Source of the DNA: Erysipelotrichaceae bacterium | Lineage (GTDB): Bacteria > Bacillota > Clostridia > TANB77 > CAG-508 | Assembly (NCBI GenBank): GCA_021769225.1 | Contig: JAETTH010000015.1 | Span: 1-39,360 of the forward strand | DNA length: 39,360 bases | Reading direction: 5' to 3' | In this document: piece by piece, positions 8,427-17,195 of the stretch | Numbering within the stretch: position 1 is the stretch's first letter | How the letters are laid out: every line of letters starts with the position of its first letter | The notes under the pieces: model-generated | Seen by the model: only the letters and a program-made list of their open reading frames with translations | What the model was told of the DNA's origin: nothing | Databases searched by the model: none | Made by a program: the position numbers and the translations under genes

Positions 8427-8468
8427 AAAAAACACCTCTAAAACTATCATATGTTTCAGAGGTGTTTT
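8427..8468 (-). terminator. Terminator of the LiaF-like operon overlapping the ferritin-like gene's ribosome site
   Basis: An 11-bp perfect stem (8429-8439 with 8458-8468), extended by four more pairs past one mismatch, runs on the minus strand into TTTTTT, and the ferritin-like ATG follows at once. The 3' arm AGAGGTGTTTT contains the only good ribosome site (GAGGTG) of that gene. Any read-through mRNA would hold the site base-paired. Confidence 0.8.
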
Positions 8469-8477
8469 ATGTTATTC

Positions 8478-9320
8478 TTAAGAATGAACAAAATGAATTT
8501 TTGTAGAGCCAATTCCATTTTCCACTTTTAGAGTAACTTTTCCACTTCCATAAGAAATATTATCTTCTAAAGAATCTTCCTCTACTTTTAAAGAACCTAA
8601 TCCATTTTTTGGAACAATGGTATAATCTTCTTTCGTTCCTACTAAGTCGATATCTACTTTACCAACACCGGTTTTGATAGAACTATCTCCTGTTATTTTT
8701 GACTTGATATAGAACTTTCCAACACCAGTTTCTAAACTCAAATTAGCTAAAGTACTATTTTTAACTTCTACCTTACCCACTCCACCTTGAAGTTTTACAT
8801 CATCGGCAATTAAATTTTCAATCTCTGATTTTCCTGCCCCAAACTGAATTTGAACTTTCTTTGCTTTTAGCATATTAATTTCATTATTCGATATACCAGT
8901 CTCTAATTTTACTTTTTCAAACTGATGATTTCTAGGCAAATAAAGAGTAATGATAGGAGTATCCTGGCCAAAGGCAATCCCACCATCTTCTATAATCTTT
9001 AAAGTATGATCAGTAGCTTCTGTTTGAATTTGCCCATTCATATTTTCTGTTACAACCTTTAAGCGATCACCTTCTACAATATTCAGCTTACTTGCCCCAA
9101 TTTTAATCTCTAAATTTTGAATCTTTACCGGCTCTTCTTCTATAAATTGGACAATTTCATTACTAGAGGAAATATTCTGATTATTTCCAATATGATCTAC
9201 TAATCCAAATATTCCAGCAAAAGTCATAATTCCAAATACAATAGCTCCAATAATGTTGACTGCTAAAAAAATACCAAAAGCCATTGCTAAATACTTAATG
9301 ATTCTTTGTGCTTCACTCAT
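8478..9320 (-). CDS. Membrane-anchored DUF4097-type beta-solenoid protein
   Basis: A 280-residue protein with one N-terminal membrane helix (about 10-40), a short linker, then a domain of short repeating beta strands rich in Val/Lys/Gly (LETGVGKFYIKS, IKTGVGKVDIDLVG, and so on), typical of DUF4097 / putative adhesin-like folds related to LiaG. The C-terminal domain would lie outside the membrane. The start overlaps the stop of the LiaF-like gene by 4 nt (ATGA), so they are coupled, and both end in C-terminal beta-solenoid-like domains. In Bacillus, genes of this type accompany cell-envelope stress systems (LiaFSR). No LiaRS two-component pair is in this window, so the sensing partner is unknown. 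Confidence 0.8.
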   Translation of the reverse strand: MSEAQRIIKYLAMAFGIFLAVNIIGAIVFGIMTFAGIFGLVDHIGNNQNISSSNEIVQFIEEEPVKIQNLEIKIGASKLNIVEGDRLKVVTENMNGQIQTEATDHTLKIIEDGGIAFGQDTPIITLYLPRNHQFEKVKLETGISNNEINMLKAKKVQIQFGAGKSEIENLIADDVKLQGGVGKVEVKNSTLANLSLETGVGKFYIKSKITGDSSIKTGVGKVDIDLVGTKEDYTIVPKNGLGSLKVEEDSLEDNISYGSGKVTLKVENGIGSTKIHFVHS

Positions 9321-9997
9321 TTGATTGTAACACCTCCAAATAAGCAGAACGCATTAACATAAATGGTTGGAACATTTTCCGCATCTTTCTTATTTTTTAC
9401 TTTATTCTCCACACCTCCAAAAATTGGTGTTGATTTTACTTTTACTGAAACTCCAGATGGCACTGTAATTTCAACTCCTCCAAAAATACTACTTGCATTA
9501 ATCACTGTATCTTGATTTACGATACCTTCTTTTGCATCATATTCTACTGAACCAAATACAGCACTTAAACTACAGTTTTTTACTTGTTCATTTTGTAAAT
9601 CTACTTTTTGTTCACCAAAAGTTGCACAATATTCCTCTCCATTACTTTTATTTAATTCTTTAATCTTACCATTGATTTTACTATTAATAGAGCTACTAAA
9701 GATAATACTAAGTCCAATTACAACTAGTACTAATGGAATAAATAACTTCCAAAGTAAAGCATAAGTAATAATATTTTGTGCACATAAAAGTAATAAAATA
9801 CCGATTACAATTCCAATTAAATTTCCTGTCTTGTTAGAATTTTTAATAAATCCAACTAAGCATGGGATAATGATAAAAAGTGTCCACCAACCAGGGAAGA
9901 ATATATTAATATTTGTAATTCCTAGTGCATTAAGTCCAAATATAACTCCCACAATAATAAAAGCTAATCCCCAAATAACATTTCCAAAATTTTTCAT
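9317..9997 (-). CDS. LiaF-like membrane protein (LiaI/LiaF transmembrane plus LiaF C-terminal domain)
   Basis: A 226-residue protein with about four closely packed hydrophobic segments in the first 105 residues (DUF5668/LiaI-like), including a PGWWTLFIIIP phrase typical of the family. A C-terminal beta-helical domain follows (about 120-226), with repeated FG motifs (TFGEQK, VFGSVE, IFGGVE, IFGGVE, LFGGV), as in the LiaF 'cell wall-active antibiotics response' domain. In Bacillus, LiaF restrains the LiaS kinase until the envelope is damaged. Here only the membrane component is seen, upstream of a DUF4097 gene, so a role in envelope stress is by family. It has its own consensus promoter. Confidence 0.85.
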   Translation of the reverse strand: MKNFGNVIWGLAFIIVGVIFGLNALGITNINIFFPGWWTLFIIIPCLVGFIKNSNKTGNLIGIVIGILLLLCAQNIITYALLWKLFIPLVLVVIGLSIIFSSSINSKINGKIKELNKSNGEEYCATFGEQKVDLQNEQVKNCSLSAVFGSVEYDAKEGIVNQDTVINASSIFGGVEITVPSGVSVKVKSTPIFGGVENKVKNKKDAENVPTIYVNAFCLFGGVTIK

Positions 9998-10026
9998 AAT
10001 TTCTCTCCTTTTTATTTGATGTGGCT

Positions 10027-10055
10027 ATTATATCATTACTTAAATGAAATAACAA
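10027..10055 (-). promoter_or_regulatory. Promoter of the liaF-like operon
   Basis: Minus-strand TTGTTA (10050-10055), 17 nt, TATAAT (10027-10032), about 30 nt before the ATG, which has an AAGGAG site. Confidence 0.75.
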
Positions 10056-10096
10056 TAAACTATTTCTAATTTCCCCATATATACAATATATATAAG

Positions 10097-11821
10097 TTAT
10101 TTTGTTTCTTCCTTTAGAATCTTTTCAATTTCTTCAAATCTCTTTACTTTTTGTGTTGTTGTTTTTATCATAGGCTCTTTTGTTACAATCAATTTTTTTA
10201 TATGTTTATAATTTGTCATATCTTTATTAATTTTCTTAATATCATCCCAAATTTTATCTTCCAATTCATGAGCTGATAAATCTGGAAGCATTTCTTTTAC
10301 ATACTCTTCATTATATACAATTTTAACAGACAGTACTAAATCATCCTCTTTCGGATAACCAAATACCATACTTTCTGCTACATATGGTAAGTTATTAATC
10401 AAAATTTCTAATTCTTCTGGATAAATATTCTTTCCATTTTTTAAGACAATTACATTCTTCTTTCTTCCTGTAATAAATAGATAGCCATCTTCATCTAGAT
10501 ATCCTAAATCTCCTGTATAGAACCAACCATCTTTTATCACTTCATTTGTTTCATCTTCCATTCCATAATAGCCTAGCATTACATTAGGTCCCTTTGCTTT
10601 TACTTCTCCAATTCCTTGTTCATTTGGATTGTCAATTGCCACTTCAACATTGCACATTGGAAGTCCTACTGAACCATATTTAATATGCTCTTCATTTTCT
10701 GCTGTAAGTACTGGTGCGGTTTCCGTTAATCCATAACCTTGTACTGTTAAGATACCAAATTCATTAAACCCTTTTGCTACCTCCTTATCAATTGCAGCTG
10801 CACCACTAACAACAAATCTTAAATTTCCACCTAGTTGGTCAATAATTTGTTTAAAGATTTTTCTTCGAATATCAATTCCAAATTTTAATAGAAAATTACT
10901 AACCATTTTTGCTATTTTAATTAATTTTGTTTTTCCCTGTTTTGCAATCTCTTGATTAATTTTTTTATACATTGCCTCTAATAACAATGGTACGCAGACA
11001 AACACAGATACCTTATATTCCTTTATATTTTGTTGAATATGTCTTAATCCATCACAAAATGTTGTGGTTGCTCCATTTGACATAAAAAACAAAAATCCAG
11101 TACAGCCAAAGGTATGATGAAAAGGTAAAAAAGCAAGCGAAATATCTGTATCATAAACGCTTTCTGCTACATTTAATGCATAGATATTTTCTGCAATATT
11201 TTTATGAGAAAGCATAACAGCTTTTGAAATAGAAGTAGTTCCTGAAGTAAATAAAATTACACTCATTGCTTCTTCCTTAATTTCTAAGTTAAAATATTCT
11301 TTATTTCCATGTTCTAAAAGTCTATTTCCTTTTTCGATTAAATGATAGAAAGATAGAAATTCTGGATCAGAATTTTTGTCCATACAAATATATAGTTTTG
11401 TATGAGTATCTGATTTCTTTTTCATTTCCTTCATCGTTTCAGCATATTTTCCATCAAATATAACAGCATCTGCTTTACTTCTTTGAAGAAGACTTTCAAT
11501 TTCTTGTTCTGGAAGAGATTTATCTAAGGGAACTACAATTCCCAATCCATCAATCACTGTCAAATAACTAACACACCACTCATAACAGTTTGGACTAATA
11601 ATGGCTACTCTTTTTCCCTTTAAGCCTAAATTTAAAAGAGCTGTTCCTAATGCATTAATATCTTGATAAAATTCTGTATAAGTTATATTTTGATAACTTA
11701 TCTTATTTGACTTTTTCTGTTTTACAATAAAAGCATTATGGTTCGGATATAACTTTACAGAATTTTCTAAAACCTCTCTTATATTTTTAAATCTTTTGGG
11801 AATTTCTTTTACTTTTTTCAT
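10097..11821 (-). CDS. AMP-binding acyl-CoA synthetase (long-chain fatty acid-CoA ligase type)
   Basis: A 574-residue ANL-superfamily enzyme. The P-loop reads FTSGTTSISKAVMLSH (191-206), and the middle motif is GYGLTETAP. The hinge region YTGDLGYLDEDGYLFITGR leads to the C-terminal domain (KNGKNIYPEELE), and the catalytic Lys lies near the end in KTTTQKVKR. The order is as in fatty-acyl-CoA ligases, which make acyl-AMP and then acyl-CoA. The P-loop has SISK where most have GxPK, a variant in a conserved loop that should still bind ATP. No signal peptide. It is probably monocistronic, with an extended -10 at 11855. Substrate chain length cannot be told. Confidence 0.9.
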   Translation of the reverse strand: MKKVKEIPKRFKNIREVLENSVKLYPNHNAFIVKQKKSNKISYQNITYTEFYQDINALGTALLNLGLKGKRVAIISPNCYEWCVSYLTVIDGLGIVVPLDKSLPEQEIESLLQRSKADAVIFDGKYAETMKEMKKKSDTHTKLYICMDKNSDPEFLSFYHLIEKGNRLLEHGNKEYFNLEIKEEAMSVILFTSGTTSISKAVMLSHKNIAENIYALNVAESVYDTDISLAFLPFHHTFGCTGFLFFMSNGATTTFCDGLRHIQQNIKEYKVSVFVCVPLLLEAMYKKINQEIAKQGKTKLIKIAKMVSNFLLKFGIDIRRKIFKQIIDQLGGNLRFVVSGAAAIDKEVAKGFNEFGILTVQGYGLTETAPVLTAENEEHIKYGSVGLPMCNVEVAIDNPNEQGIGEVKAKGPNVMLGYYGMEDETNEVIKDGWFYTGDLGYLDEDGYLFITGRKKNVIVLKNGKNIYPEELEILINNLPYVAESMVFGYPKEDDLVLSVKIVYNEEYVKEMLPDLSAHELEDKIWDDIKKINKDMTNYKHIKKLIVTKEPMIKTTTQKVKRFEEIEKILKEETK

Positions 11822-11854
11822 TTTTACTCTCTTTCTTTTTTTATATTTTTTAAA

Positions 11855-11860
11855 AGTATA
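11855..11860 (-). promoter_or_regulatory. Extended -10 promoter of the acyl-CoA synthetase gene
   Basis: Minus-strand TGATATACT places a TATACT box about 34 nt before the ATG; no convincing -35. Confidence 0.4.
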
Positions 11861-11910
11861 TCATAATTCTAAGCAAGACATCTCTCTTATGACCATTAGG
11901 TCGAAAAAAA

Positions 11911-11940
11911 ACAAGCCACTTTTAAAAGTGACTTGCTTTT
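11911..11940 (-). terminator. Terminator of the 78-residue orphan gene
   Basis: A 10-bp stem with one G-U pair (minus strand CAAGTCACTT / AAGTGGCTTG) runs into an eight-T tract, just after the stop at 11946. Confidence 0.85.
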
Positions 11941-11945
11941 CTTTG

Positions 11946-12182
11946 TCAGAAATACTCATTATACAAAGCCTGAATATGCGGTATTGCTCTATCCGGAATT
12001 TCTTTCCGTTCCTTATCCCCAAAATATTTAGGAGCTTGGAGACGCCTTAAGTTTTCGCAGGTCAAGATAAGCTCCAAACACCGCTGGCGCCCACAATCTT
12101 TTCTTTCCCACGGTTTTTTTGAGGTGTCAAATACTCGTTCCACTGCTACTTTCAAACTCTCCATCAGCATATTGTCTGACAT
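11946..12182 (-). CDS. Small basic orphan protein of 78 residues
   Basis: The frame extends to a TTG at 12236, but I place the start at the ATG at 12182, because AAGGAG lies about 9 nt upstream of it. The product has a Cys/Arg-rich centre (WERKDCGRQRCLELILTC) and no membrane segment. I do not recognise it. Its base composition differs from the neighbours: the stretch near 12040-12120 holds runs such as GCTGGCGCCC that are much richer in G+C than the rest of the window, which suggests transfer. It has a strong terminator of its own. It may be the leftover of a larger mobile gene or a genuine small protein. Confidence 0.55.
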   Translation of the reverse strand: MSDNMLMESLKVAVERVFDTSKKPWERKDCGRQRCLELILTCENLRRLQAPKYFGDKERKEIPDRAIPHIQALYNEYF

Positions 12183-12305
12183 TTTCTTCTTCTCCTTCAA
12201 AATTTTTTTTACCCGTTGCTTATTGTTATTGTGCAAAAAAGGAGTAACAACAAAGGAATAAATAAATTATATTACAATTTTTTTATATCTTCAATATTTC
12301 TTTCC

Positions 12306-13070
12306 CTATTTTTCATCTTTTTTTGAGTTTTCTTTCTTTTCTTGCTTTAAATTCTTAACGCTTTCTTTAATTTCTAACTTTTTCTGTTCAATTTTTCTTT
12401 TAATCTCTTTTTTCTTAGCTTCTAACCCTGGGAAAGCATTAATAAATCTACGATGTAAAATTGATCGCTGTCTCATCATTTGTCTTACTTTTTCTGAAAT
12501 TTCTTCGGTATTGTCCTTAATTTCTTGATATGATTTTGATACAGCACTTCTTAAATTAAATACAACTTTAAATGATAGAATATTATCCACAATATAAATA
12601 ACTAATAAGATACCAGATAGAATATGAATTGCAATTTCAGGGAGTTCATTTAAATAGCTTAAGAAAAAAGGATTTCCTATATACATAATGATTAATCCTA
12701 AAATTCCAAAAGGGATAATTGTTTCTAAACAAACTCTTCCATTAATATTATATTTTTTACTGCTATAATCCCACCATCTAGCATGAAAAAGCTTTTCCAT
12801 TACATAACTTGTTACATATTCTAAAATACCACAGATAATAACTGCCATAAAAAATAGGACAACTGGATCTCTGGTATAGTTTTTTAGTAAAAAAGTAATT
12901 AATAATGCTCCATATCCATAAATGGAACAACATGGACCTATTAAAAATCCTCTATTAACAAATTTTTTAGCCCCAATTGATTTAATGGTTGTTTCCATTA
13001 GCCAGCCCAGAAAACTATAAATTAGAAATAATAAAAAGTAAATTTCAATTGTATGTAATGATATCCTCAT
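12306..13070 (-). CDS. CmpB-type membrane protein (putative ABC-transporter type IV family)
   Basis: A 254-residue membrane protein with about five or six hydrophobic segments in the first 190 residues and a long charged coiled-coil tail (about 190-254, KKKEIKRKIEQKKLEIKE). Family phrases are clear: FLGWLMETTIKS, KFVNRGFLIGPCCSIYGYGA, FHARWWDYSSKKYNINGRVCLE. These mark the PF06541 'ABC_trans_CmpB' family, whose true activity is not established despite its name. An ATG lies seven codons earlier (13091), but a TGATATAAT extended -10 at 13104-13109 would put the transcript start only a few nt before it. The ATG at 13070, with AAGGAG upstream, therefore fits better. Confidence 0.8.
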   Translation of the reverse strand: MRISLHTIEIYFLLFLIYSFLGWLMETTIKSIGAKKFVNRGFLIGPCCSIYGYGALLITFLLKNYTRDPVVLFFMAVIICGILEYVTSYVMEKLFHARWWDYSSKKYNINGRVCLETIIPFGILGLIIMYIGNPFFLSYLNELPEIAIHILSGILLVIYIVDNILSFKVVFNLRSAVSKSYQEIKDNTEEISEKVRQMMRQRSILHRRFINAFPGLEAKKKEIKRKIEQKKLEIKESVKNLKQEKKENSKKDEK

Positions 13071-13103
13071 ATCTCTTTTTTCTCCTTGCATTTTATTTTT
13101 CCA

Positions 13104-13109
13104 ATTATA
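13104..13109 (-). promoter_or_regulatory. Extended -10 promoter of the CmpB-type gene
   Basis: Minus-strand TGATATAAT, a perfect -10 with TG extension. It lies close enough to the first possible ATG (13091) to argue for the downstream start at 13070. Confidence 0.6.
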
Positions 13110-13180
13110 TCATGTCCTATTCATATTTTCTACAATACTATCTACTTTTGTTTTCATTTTCTTTAGCTTTTTTATTTAAT

Positions 13181-13218
13181 AAAAGAGCAGACTATTAAAA
13201 CAAATAGTCTGCTCTTTT
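13181..13218 (-). terminator. Terminator of the FIST-ALDH-ADH operon
   Basis: A perfect 16-bp inverted repeat (AAAAGAGCAGACTATT and its complement) with a 6-nt loop follows the alcohol dehydrogenase stop. It is one of the strongest hairpins in the window. Its tail is T-rich on both strands, so it may act both ways. Confidence 0.9.
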
Positions 13219-13239
13219 AATATTTCTTTTATTTATATT

Positions 13240-14397
13240 TTACATTGCTTCACGGTATAATCTAATAAAGTCTTCTTTGCTAACTTCTCTTGGATTTCCT
13301 GGTTTACATGGATCCTCCATTGCTTTGTCTGCTAACATGCTTAAATCTTCTTCTTTTGCTCCGGTGTCTTTAACTGTTTGGGTGATTCCTACTTTTTCAG
13401 ATAATTCTTTAATTTTTTCTACAAAAGTTTTGATTACTTCTTCTTTTGTAAATAAAGTAGCATCTACATCTAAAGCTTGTGTTAAGATGTCTCTAAATCT
13501 TTCATAACATACTTCTCCATTAAATTTCATAACAGTTGGAAGTAAGATAGCATTTGCTAATCCATGTGGTGTATCATAAACTGCACCTAATTGATGTGCC
13601 ATAGAGTGTACAATTCCAAGTCCTACATTTGAAAATCCCATTCCAGCAATATATTGACCAAGTCCCATATTATCAATAGCTGTTTGATCTTTTTCATTAA
13701 CTGCCGCTGGTAGGTTATGATAAATTAGCTGAATTGCTTTCATATGAAACATATCAGACATTGTATTATGGGCTAATGTGATGTATCCTTCTACAGCATG
13801 TGTTAGTGCATCCATACCAGTAGATGCAGCAATTGCTTTTGGCATAGATGCCATTAATTGTGTATCTACTATTGCTAAAATAGGAATATCATGTTCATCT
13901 ACACATACCATTTTAATTTCTCTGTTTTCATCTGTAATAACATAGTTAATTGTAACCTCTGCTGCTGTTCCATGTGTTGTTGGAAGAGCAATTAAAGGCA
14001 TTCCTTTATGAGTTGTATTAGATAATCCGTTTAAAGAAACAATATCTTCTCTATCTGGATTTGTCATAACAATTGAAATACACTTTGCAGTATCAATACT
14101 AGATCCACCACCTACTGCAACAATTACATCTGCTTTAGAGTCTCTACAAACTTTTAATCCATCTTTTACATTTTGAACAGTTGGATTTGGCTTTATATCG
14201 TGAAATACTTCATAAGGAATATTTTCTTTTTCTAATAAATCTGTTACTTTTTTAGTAACTCCTACTTCATATAGGGCCTTATCTGTTACCACTAAAACTT
14301 TTTGAAATCCTCTTTTTTGAATCTCTTCTGGTAAAACATTTCTTGCTCCTTCTCCAAAATAGGATGTTTCATTTAAGGTAAATTTTGTAACTGCCAT
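13240..14397 (-). CDS. Iron-containing (group III) alcohol dehydrogenase
   Basis: A 385-residue enzyme of the Fe-ADH family (FucO, DhaT, butanol dehydrogenase relatives). The NAD(P)-binding GGGSSIDTAK is present, as are the family phrases HAVEGYIT and HSMAHQLGAVYDTPHGLANA. The last supplies two of the metal-binding His; the other ligands (an Asp and a third His) lie earlier. Such enzymes reduce aldehydes or oxidise alcohols with NAD(P)H in the cytoplasm. It is the last gene of a three-gene operon with an aldehyde dehydrogenase and a FIST sensor. It is separated from the former by about 110 nt containing a hairpin (14429-14463). The substrate is not evident. Confidence 0.9.
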   Translation of the reverse strand: MAVTKFTLNETSYFGEGARNVLPEEIQKRGFQKVLVVTDKALYEVGVTKKVTDLLEKENIPYEVFHDIKPNPTVQNVKDGLKVCRDSKADVIVAVGGGSSIDTAKCISIVMTNPDREDIVSLNGLSNTTHKGMPLIALPTTHGTAAEVTINYVITDENREIKMVCVDEHDIPILAIVDTQLMASMPKAIAASTGMDALTHAVEGYITLAHNTMSDMFHMKAIQLIYHNLPAAVNEKDQTAIDNMGLGQYIAGMGFSNVGLGIVHSMAHQLGAVYDTPHGLANAILLPTVMKFNGEVCYERFRDILTQALDVDATLFTKEEVIKTFVEKIKELSEKVGITQTVKDTGAKEEDLSMLADKAMEDPCKPGNPREVSKEDFIRLYREAM

Positions 14398-14428
14398 TGT
14401 CTTTTCTTTTCCTCCTTTAAATTCTTTA

Positions 14429-14463
14429 CATGGAAAAAACCTGAAAGCTCAGATTTTTCCATG
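14429..14463 (-). other. Intercistronic hairpin between the aldehyde and alcohol dehydrogenase genes
   Basis: Arms CATGGAAAAA and TTTTTCCATG, with an inner CTGA/TCAG helix, make a long hairpin in the otherwise empty gap. No T-run follows on the minus strand, so it is more likely an mRNA-stabilising or processing element than a terminator. Confidence 0.5.
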
Positions 14464-14508
14464 CTCTATATTTTTATTATTCCAAATTTTCTTCTATTTT
14501 ATCATAGA

Positions 14509-15942
14509 TTATAGGATATTTTTTAGAATAATTGTTTTAATTCTTGACATCTCTTGTAATGTGGTTAGAACTCCTTCGTTTCCAATTCCACTGTGTTTCC
14601 AACCTCCAAATGGCATTTCAAATGAACGATAGAAACTTGCTCCGTTTACAATAGCTCCTCCACATTCTAACTTGCTTGCTATTTTTAATCCTCTAGCATA
14701 GTCTTTTGTGATAACACATCCACATAGTCCAAATGAAGATTGGTTTGCAATTTCAACAGCTTCTTCTTCTGTATCAAATCCGATAACAGAAATAACTGGT
14801 CCGAAGATTTCCATGTCTTTTGCTACATCCATATCTTTGGTTACATTATCTAGGATGGTTGGATAATAAAATGCATCTTCTCTTTTTCCACCATAGGCAA
14901 TGGTTGCTCCTTGTTCTACTGTTTTGTTTACTTGTTCTTCAATTCTTTTAGCAGCATTTAAGTTAATCATTGGTCCCATATCATTTGATTCATCCATTGG
15001 GTCACCAACCTTTAATCCTGCTAATACTTGTTTCATTCTCTCTATAAATTCTGCTTTTCTGGAATTGTGGATTAAAAATCTTTTACTTGCACAACATACT
15101 TGTCCACCGTTATATAGTCTTCCCCAGATTGTTTCTTTAACAGCTAAGTCCATGTCTCCATCTTCTAAGAAAATAAAGGCATCGTTTCCACCAAGCTCTA
15201 GCATAACGTGTGCTAAATGTTTGGATGCTGTTCCCATTGTTTGGATTCCTGCTGCAGTACTTCCTGTAAGTGACACTAAATGTACTCCCTCATGTGCTGC
15301 TAAAGCCTGTCCTACAACTGGTCCATCTCCTGTTAATACTTGGATGCATCCTGCTGGTACTCCAGCTTCTATCATTAATTTTACATATTCAATTAATGTT
15401 AATGGGTTGTAGTTGGATGGTTTAATAATAATGCTATTTCCCATTAAAAGTGCTGGTGGCACTTTTTGACAGAATAAATCACTTGGGAAGTTAAATGGAA
15501 TAATCGCTGCAATAACACCAATTGGCTCTCTTGTCACAATTTGCATTGTTTTTTCTTGTCCAGCTTCTGTACCTGCTGGAATTGTTTGACCATATAAATG
15601 TTTTGCTCTTTCTGAGAAAGCATAAATTGCAATTTTCACGTTTGCAATTTCTCCTCTTGCTTCTTTGATTGGTTTTCCTGTTTCTTGGGTTAATAGTTTT
15701 GCTAGTCTTTCCTTATTTTCTTCTACTAGACTAGAAAAACGATATAAAATTTCAGCTCTTTCATGAATAGGTCTTTGTGCCCATTTCTTTTGCTCAATTT
15801 GAGCTACTTTTACTGCTTCGTCAACATCTTCTAAAGTAACATTTGGAACTGTATCAATTACTTCTTGTGTAGCAGGATTAACAACTTCAATCTCTGCTCC
15901 ATTTAAAGCTCCTTTCCACTCATATCCAATTAAATTTTTCAT
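14509..15942 (-). CDS. NAD(P)-dependent aldehyde dehydrogenase (succinate-semialdehyde/glyceraldehyde-3-P dehydrogenase-like)
   Basis: A 477-residue member of the ALDH superfamily, close to the usual length of 475-500. The cofactor region reads IPFNFPSDLF and KPSNYNPLT, the glycine motif is SLTGSTAAG, the general base Glu is in LELGGND, and the catalytic Cys is in GGQVCCASKR. The end has the family phrase PFGGWKHSGIGNEG. It oxidises an aldehyde to the acid; the class is nearest to succinate-semialdehyde and non-phosphorylating glyceraldehyde-3-phosphate enzymes. It starts 42 nt after the FIST gene with AAAGGAGGG. With the adjacent alcohol dehydrogenase it could dismute an aldehyde or link an alcohol to an acid. 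Confidence 0.92.
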   Translation of the reverse strand: MKNLIGYEWKGALNGAEIEVVNPATQEVIDTVPNVTLEDVDEAVKVAQIEQKKWAQRPIHERAEILYRFSSLVEENKERLAKLLTQETGKPIKEARGEIANVKIAIYAFSERAKHLYGQTIPAGTEAGQEKTMQIVTREPIGVIAAIIPFNFPSDLFCQKVPPALLMGNSIIIKPSNYNPLTLIEYVKLMIEAGVPAGCIQVLTGDGPVVGQALAAHEGVHLVSLTGSTAAGIQTMGTASKHLAHVMLELGGNDAFIFLEDGDMDLAVKETIWGRLYNGGQVCCASKRFLIHNSRKAEFIERMKQVLAGLKVGDPMDESNDMGPMINLNAAKRIEEQVNKTVEQGATIAYGGKREDAFYYPTILDNVTKDMDVAKDMEIFGPVISVIGFDTEEEAVEIANQSSFGLCGCVITKDYARGLKIASKLECGGAIVNGASFYRSFEMPFGGWKHSGIGNEGVLTTLQEMSRIKTIILKNIL

Positions 15943-15984
15943 TGAATCCCTCCTTTTAAATGCCTCTTCTTGAGGCTTTGCTCT

Positions 15985-17151
15985 TCATTTACCAAATGCT
16001 GTGAAAGATAACATTAATCCTCCACAAGTATTTACTCCATGTTCCATTTGTCCATATTCACCAAATGTAAAGATTGTCATAAATGGAGTATCTCCTGCTT
16101 CTTTCTTTAATTTCTTTACTACTTCTTCAATTCTATCTCCAATTCCTAATTTTCTACCACCACAATGTACTAATAGGTAAGCTGCTGGCTCTCCTTCTAA
16201 AGATTTCTTTGTTTCTTTTAAAGTTTTTCCTGTTGAATCAATTAATTCATCAACACTACCTTGCATTTGAATAACTGCTGTATTAACTGCTAAATGGTTT
16301 CCAATATTCATAGAATAATCTTTATTTCCGTTCATTGGATGACGAATGGCAATTAAATCTCCTAATCTATCTTTTACTCCTAAAGGTGCTGTAATTGTTT
16401 CTACTAATAAGTTCCCCCCGTTTAGATCTTTTAATTTCTTTCCTGTCCACTCTGCATATTTTTTCATAGCTGGCACACCATCAATTTCTACTAAAGTTCT
16501 TTTTCCATCTACTTTTGTAATAATACCAGAATTAGTTGTTTCATGATATGCTCCGGTATATACATTTGACATTGGTTTATCTGTATAGAAAAATGCTACT
16601 GCTACACCATCAGAGAAAATTTCATTTCCTGTATAAATACTCCACTTTCCCTCTACTGTATTATCAGCAGCTGAGCCACCAAAAAATGGCACATTTCCAA
16701 TCACATCTTCAATTCCTTTTACATAGTCTTCTTCTTCACCTGGTGAAGCAACCATATAGAAATAAGATGGAACTGCATCTGTTCCTGCATTTTTCATAGC
16801 TTCTAATGCTACTTTTCTTCCTGTTTCTCTAGCTGATTTTCCTTTTTTTGATCCACCAACTCCTACTGTCATATCTGGATCACCAAATGCCATAATTCCT
16901 GTAAATCCATGATCAGATGTAATAAATCCGTCTGGTACAATAATTCCTCCACTTGATGTACATCCAATAATTGGAGCTGTTCCAAGTTCTGATTTTGCTC
17001 CTTCAAGAACTTTTTCTACGTTATAGTCTACTGATGTATATACAAATGCAACCTTAGTTTGAACTAAGTCTACTACAGCTTTAGCAGCTGAGTCCTTTCC
17101 TGATAAATATGCGTCTTCTTGTGTACTCCATCCTATGTTTGATTTTAACAT
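15985..17151 (-). CDS. FIST N / FIST C domain protein (putative small-ligand sensor)
   Basis: A 388-residue cytoplasmic protein. The N-terminal FIST domain has VAFVYTSVDYN, PIIGCTSSGGI and FFGGSAADN; the C-terminal FIST_C domain has AYLLVHCGGRKLGIG and MTIFTFGEYGQMEHG. FIST domains are proposed to bind small ligands such as amino acids and to feed signalling proteins, but most have no proven role. Here the protein stands alone, without a kinase or methyl-accepting domain, and is the first gene of an operon with an aldehyde and an alcohol dehydrogenase. That suggests it senses the pathway substrate or acts in it, which is inference. Strong AAAGGAGG site and promoter. Confidence 0.88.
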   Translation of the reverse strand: MLKSNIGWSTQEDAYLSGKDSAAKAVVDLVQTKVAFVYTSVDYNVEKVLEGAKSELGTAPIIGCTSSGGIIVPDGFITSDHGFTGIMAFGDPDMTVGVGGSKKGKSARETGRKVALEAMKNAGTDAVPSYFYMVASPGEEEDYVKGIEDVIGNVPFFGGSAADNTVEGKWSIYTGNEIFSDGVAVAFFYTDKPMSNVYTGAYHETTNSGIITKVDGKRTLVEIDGVPAMKKYAEWTGKKLKDLNGGNLLVETITAPLGVKDRLGDLIAIRHPMNGNKDYSMNIGNHLAVNTAVIQMQGSVDELIDSTGKTLKETKKSLEGEPAAYLLVHCGGRKLGIGDRIEEVVKKLKKEAGDTPFMTIFTFGEYGQMEHGVNTCGGLMLSFTAFGK

Positions 17152-17195
17152 AAATAATTCCTCCTTTGTATTGAATAGATTTTATATATGATTTG

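Noticed and set aside
10060..10096. ATATATA-TTG-TATATAT hairpin after the acyl-CoA synthetase gene
   Set aside because: Only A/T pairs and no T-run on the minus strand; not convincing as a terminator.
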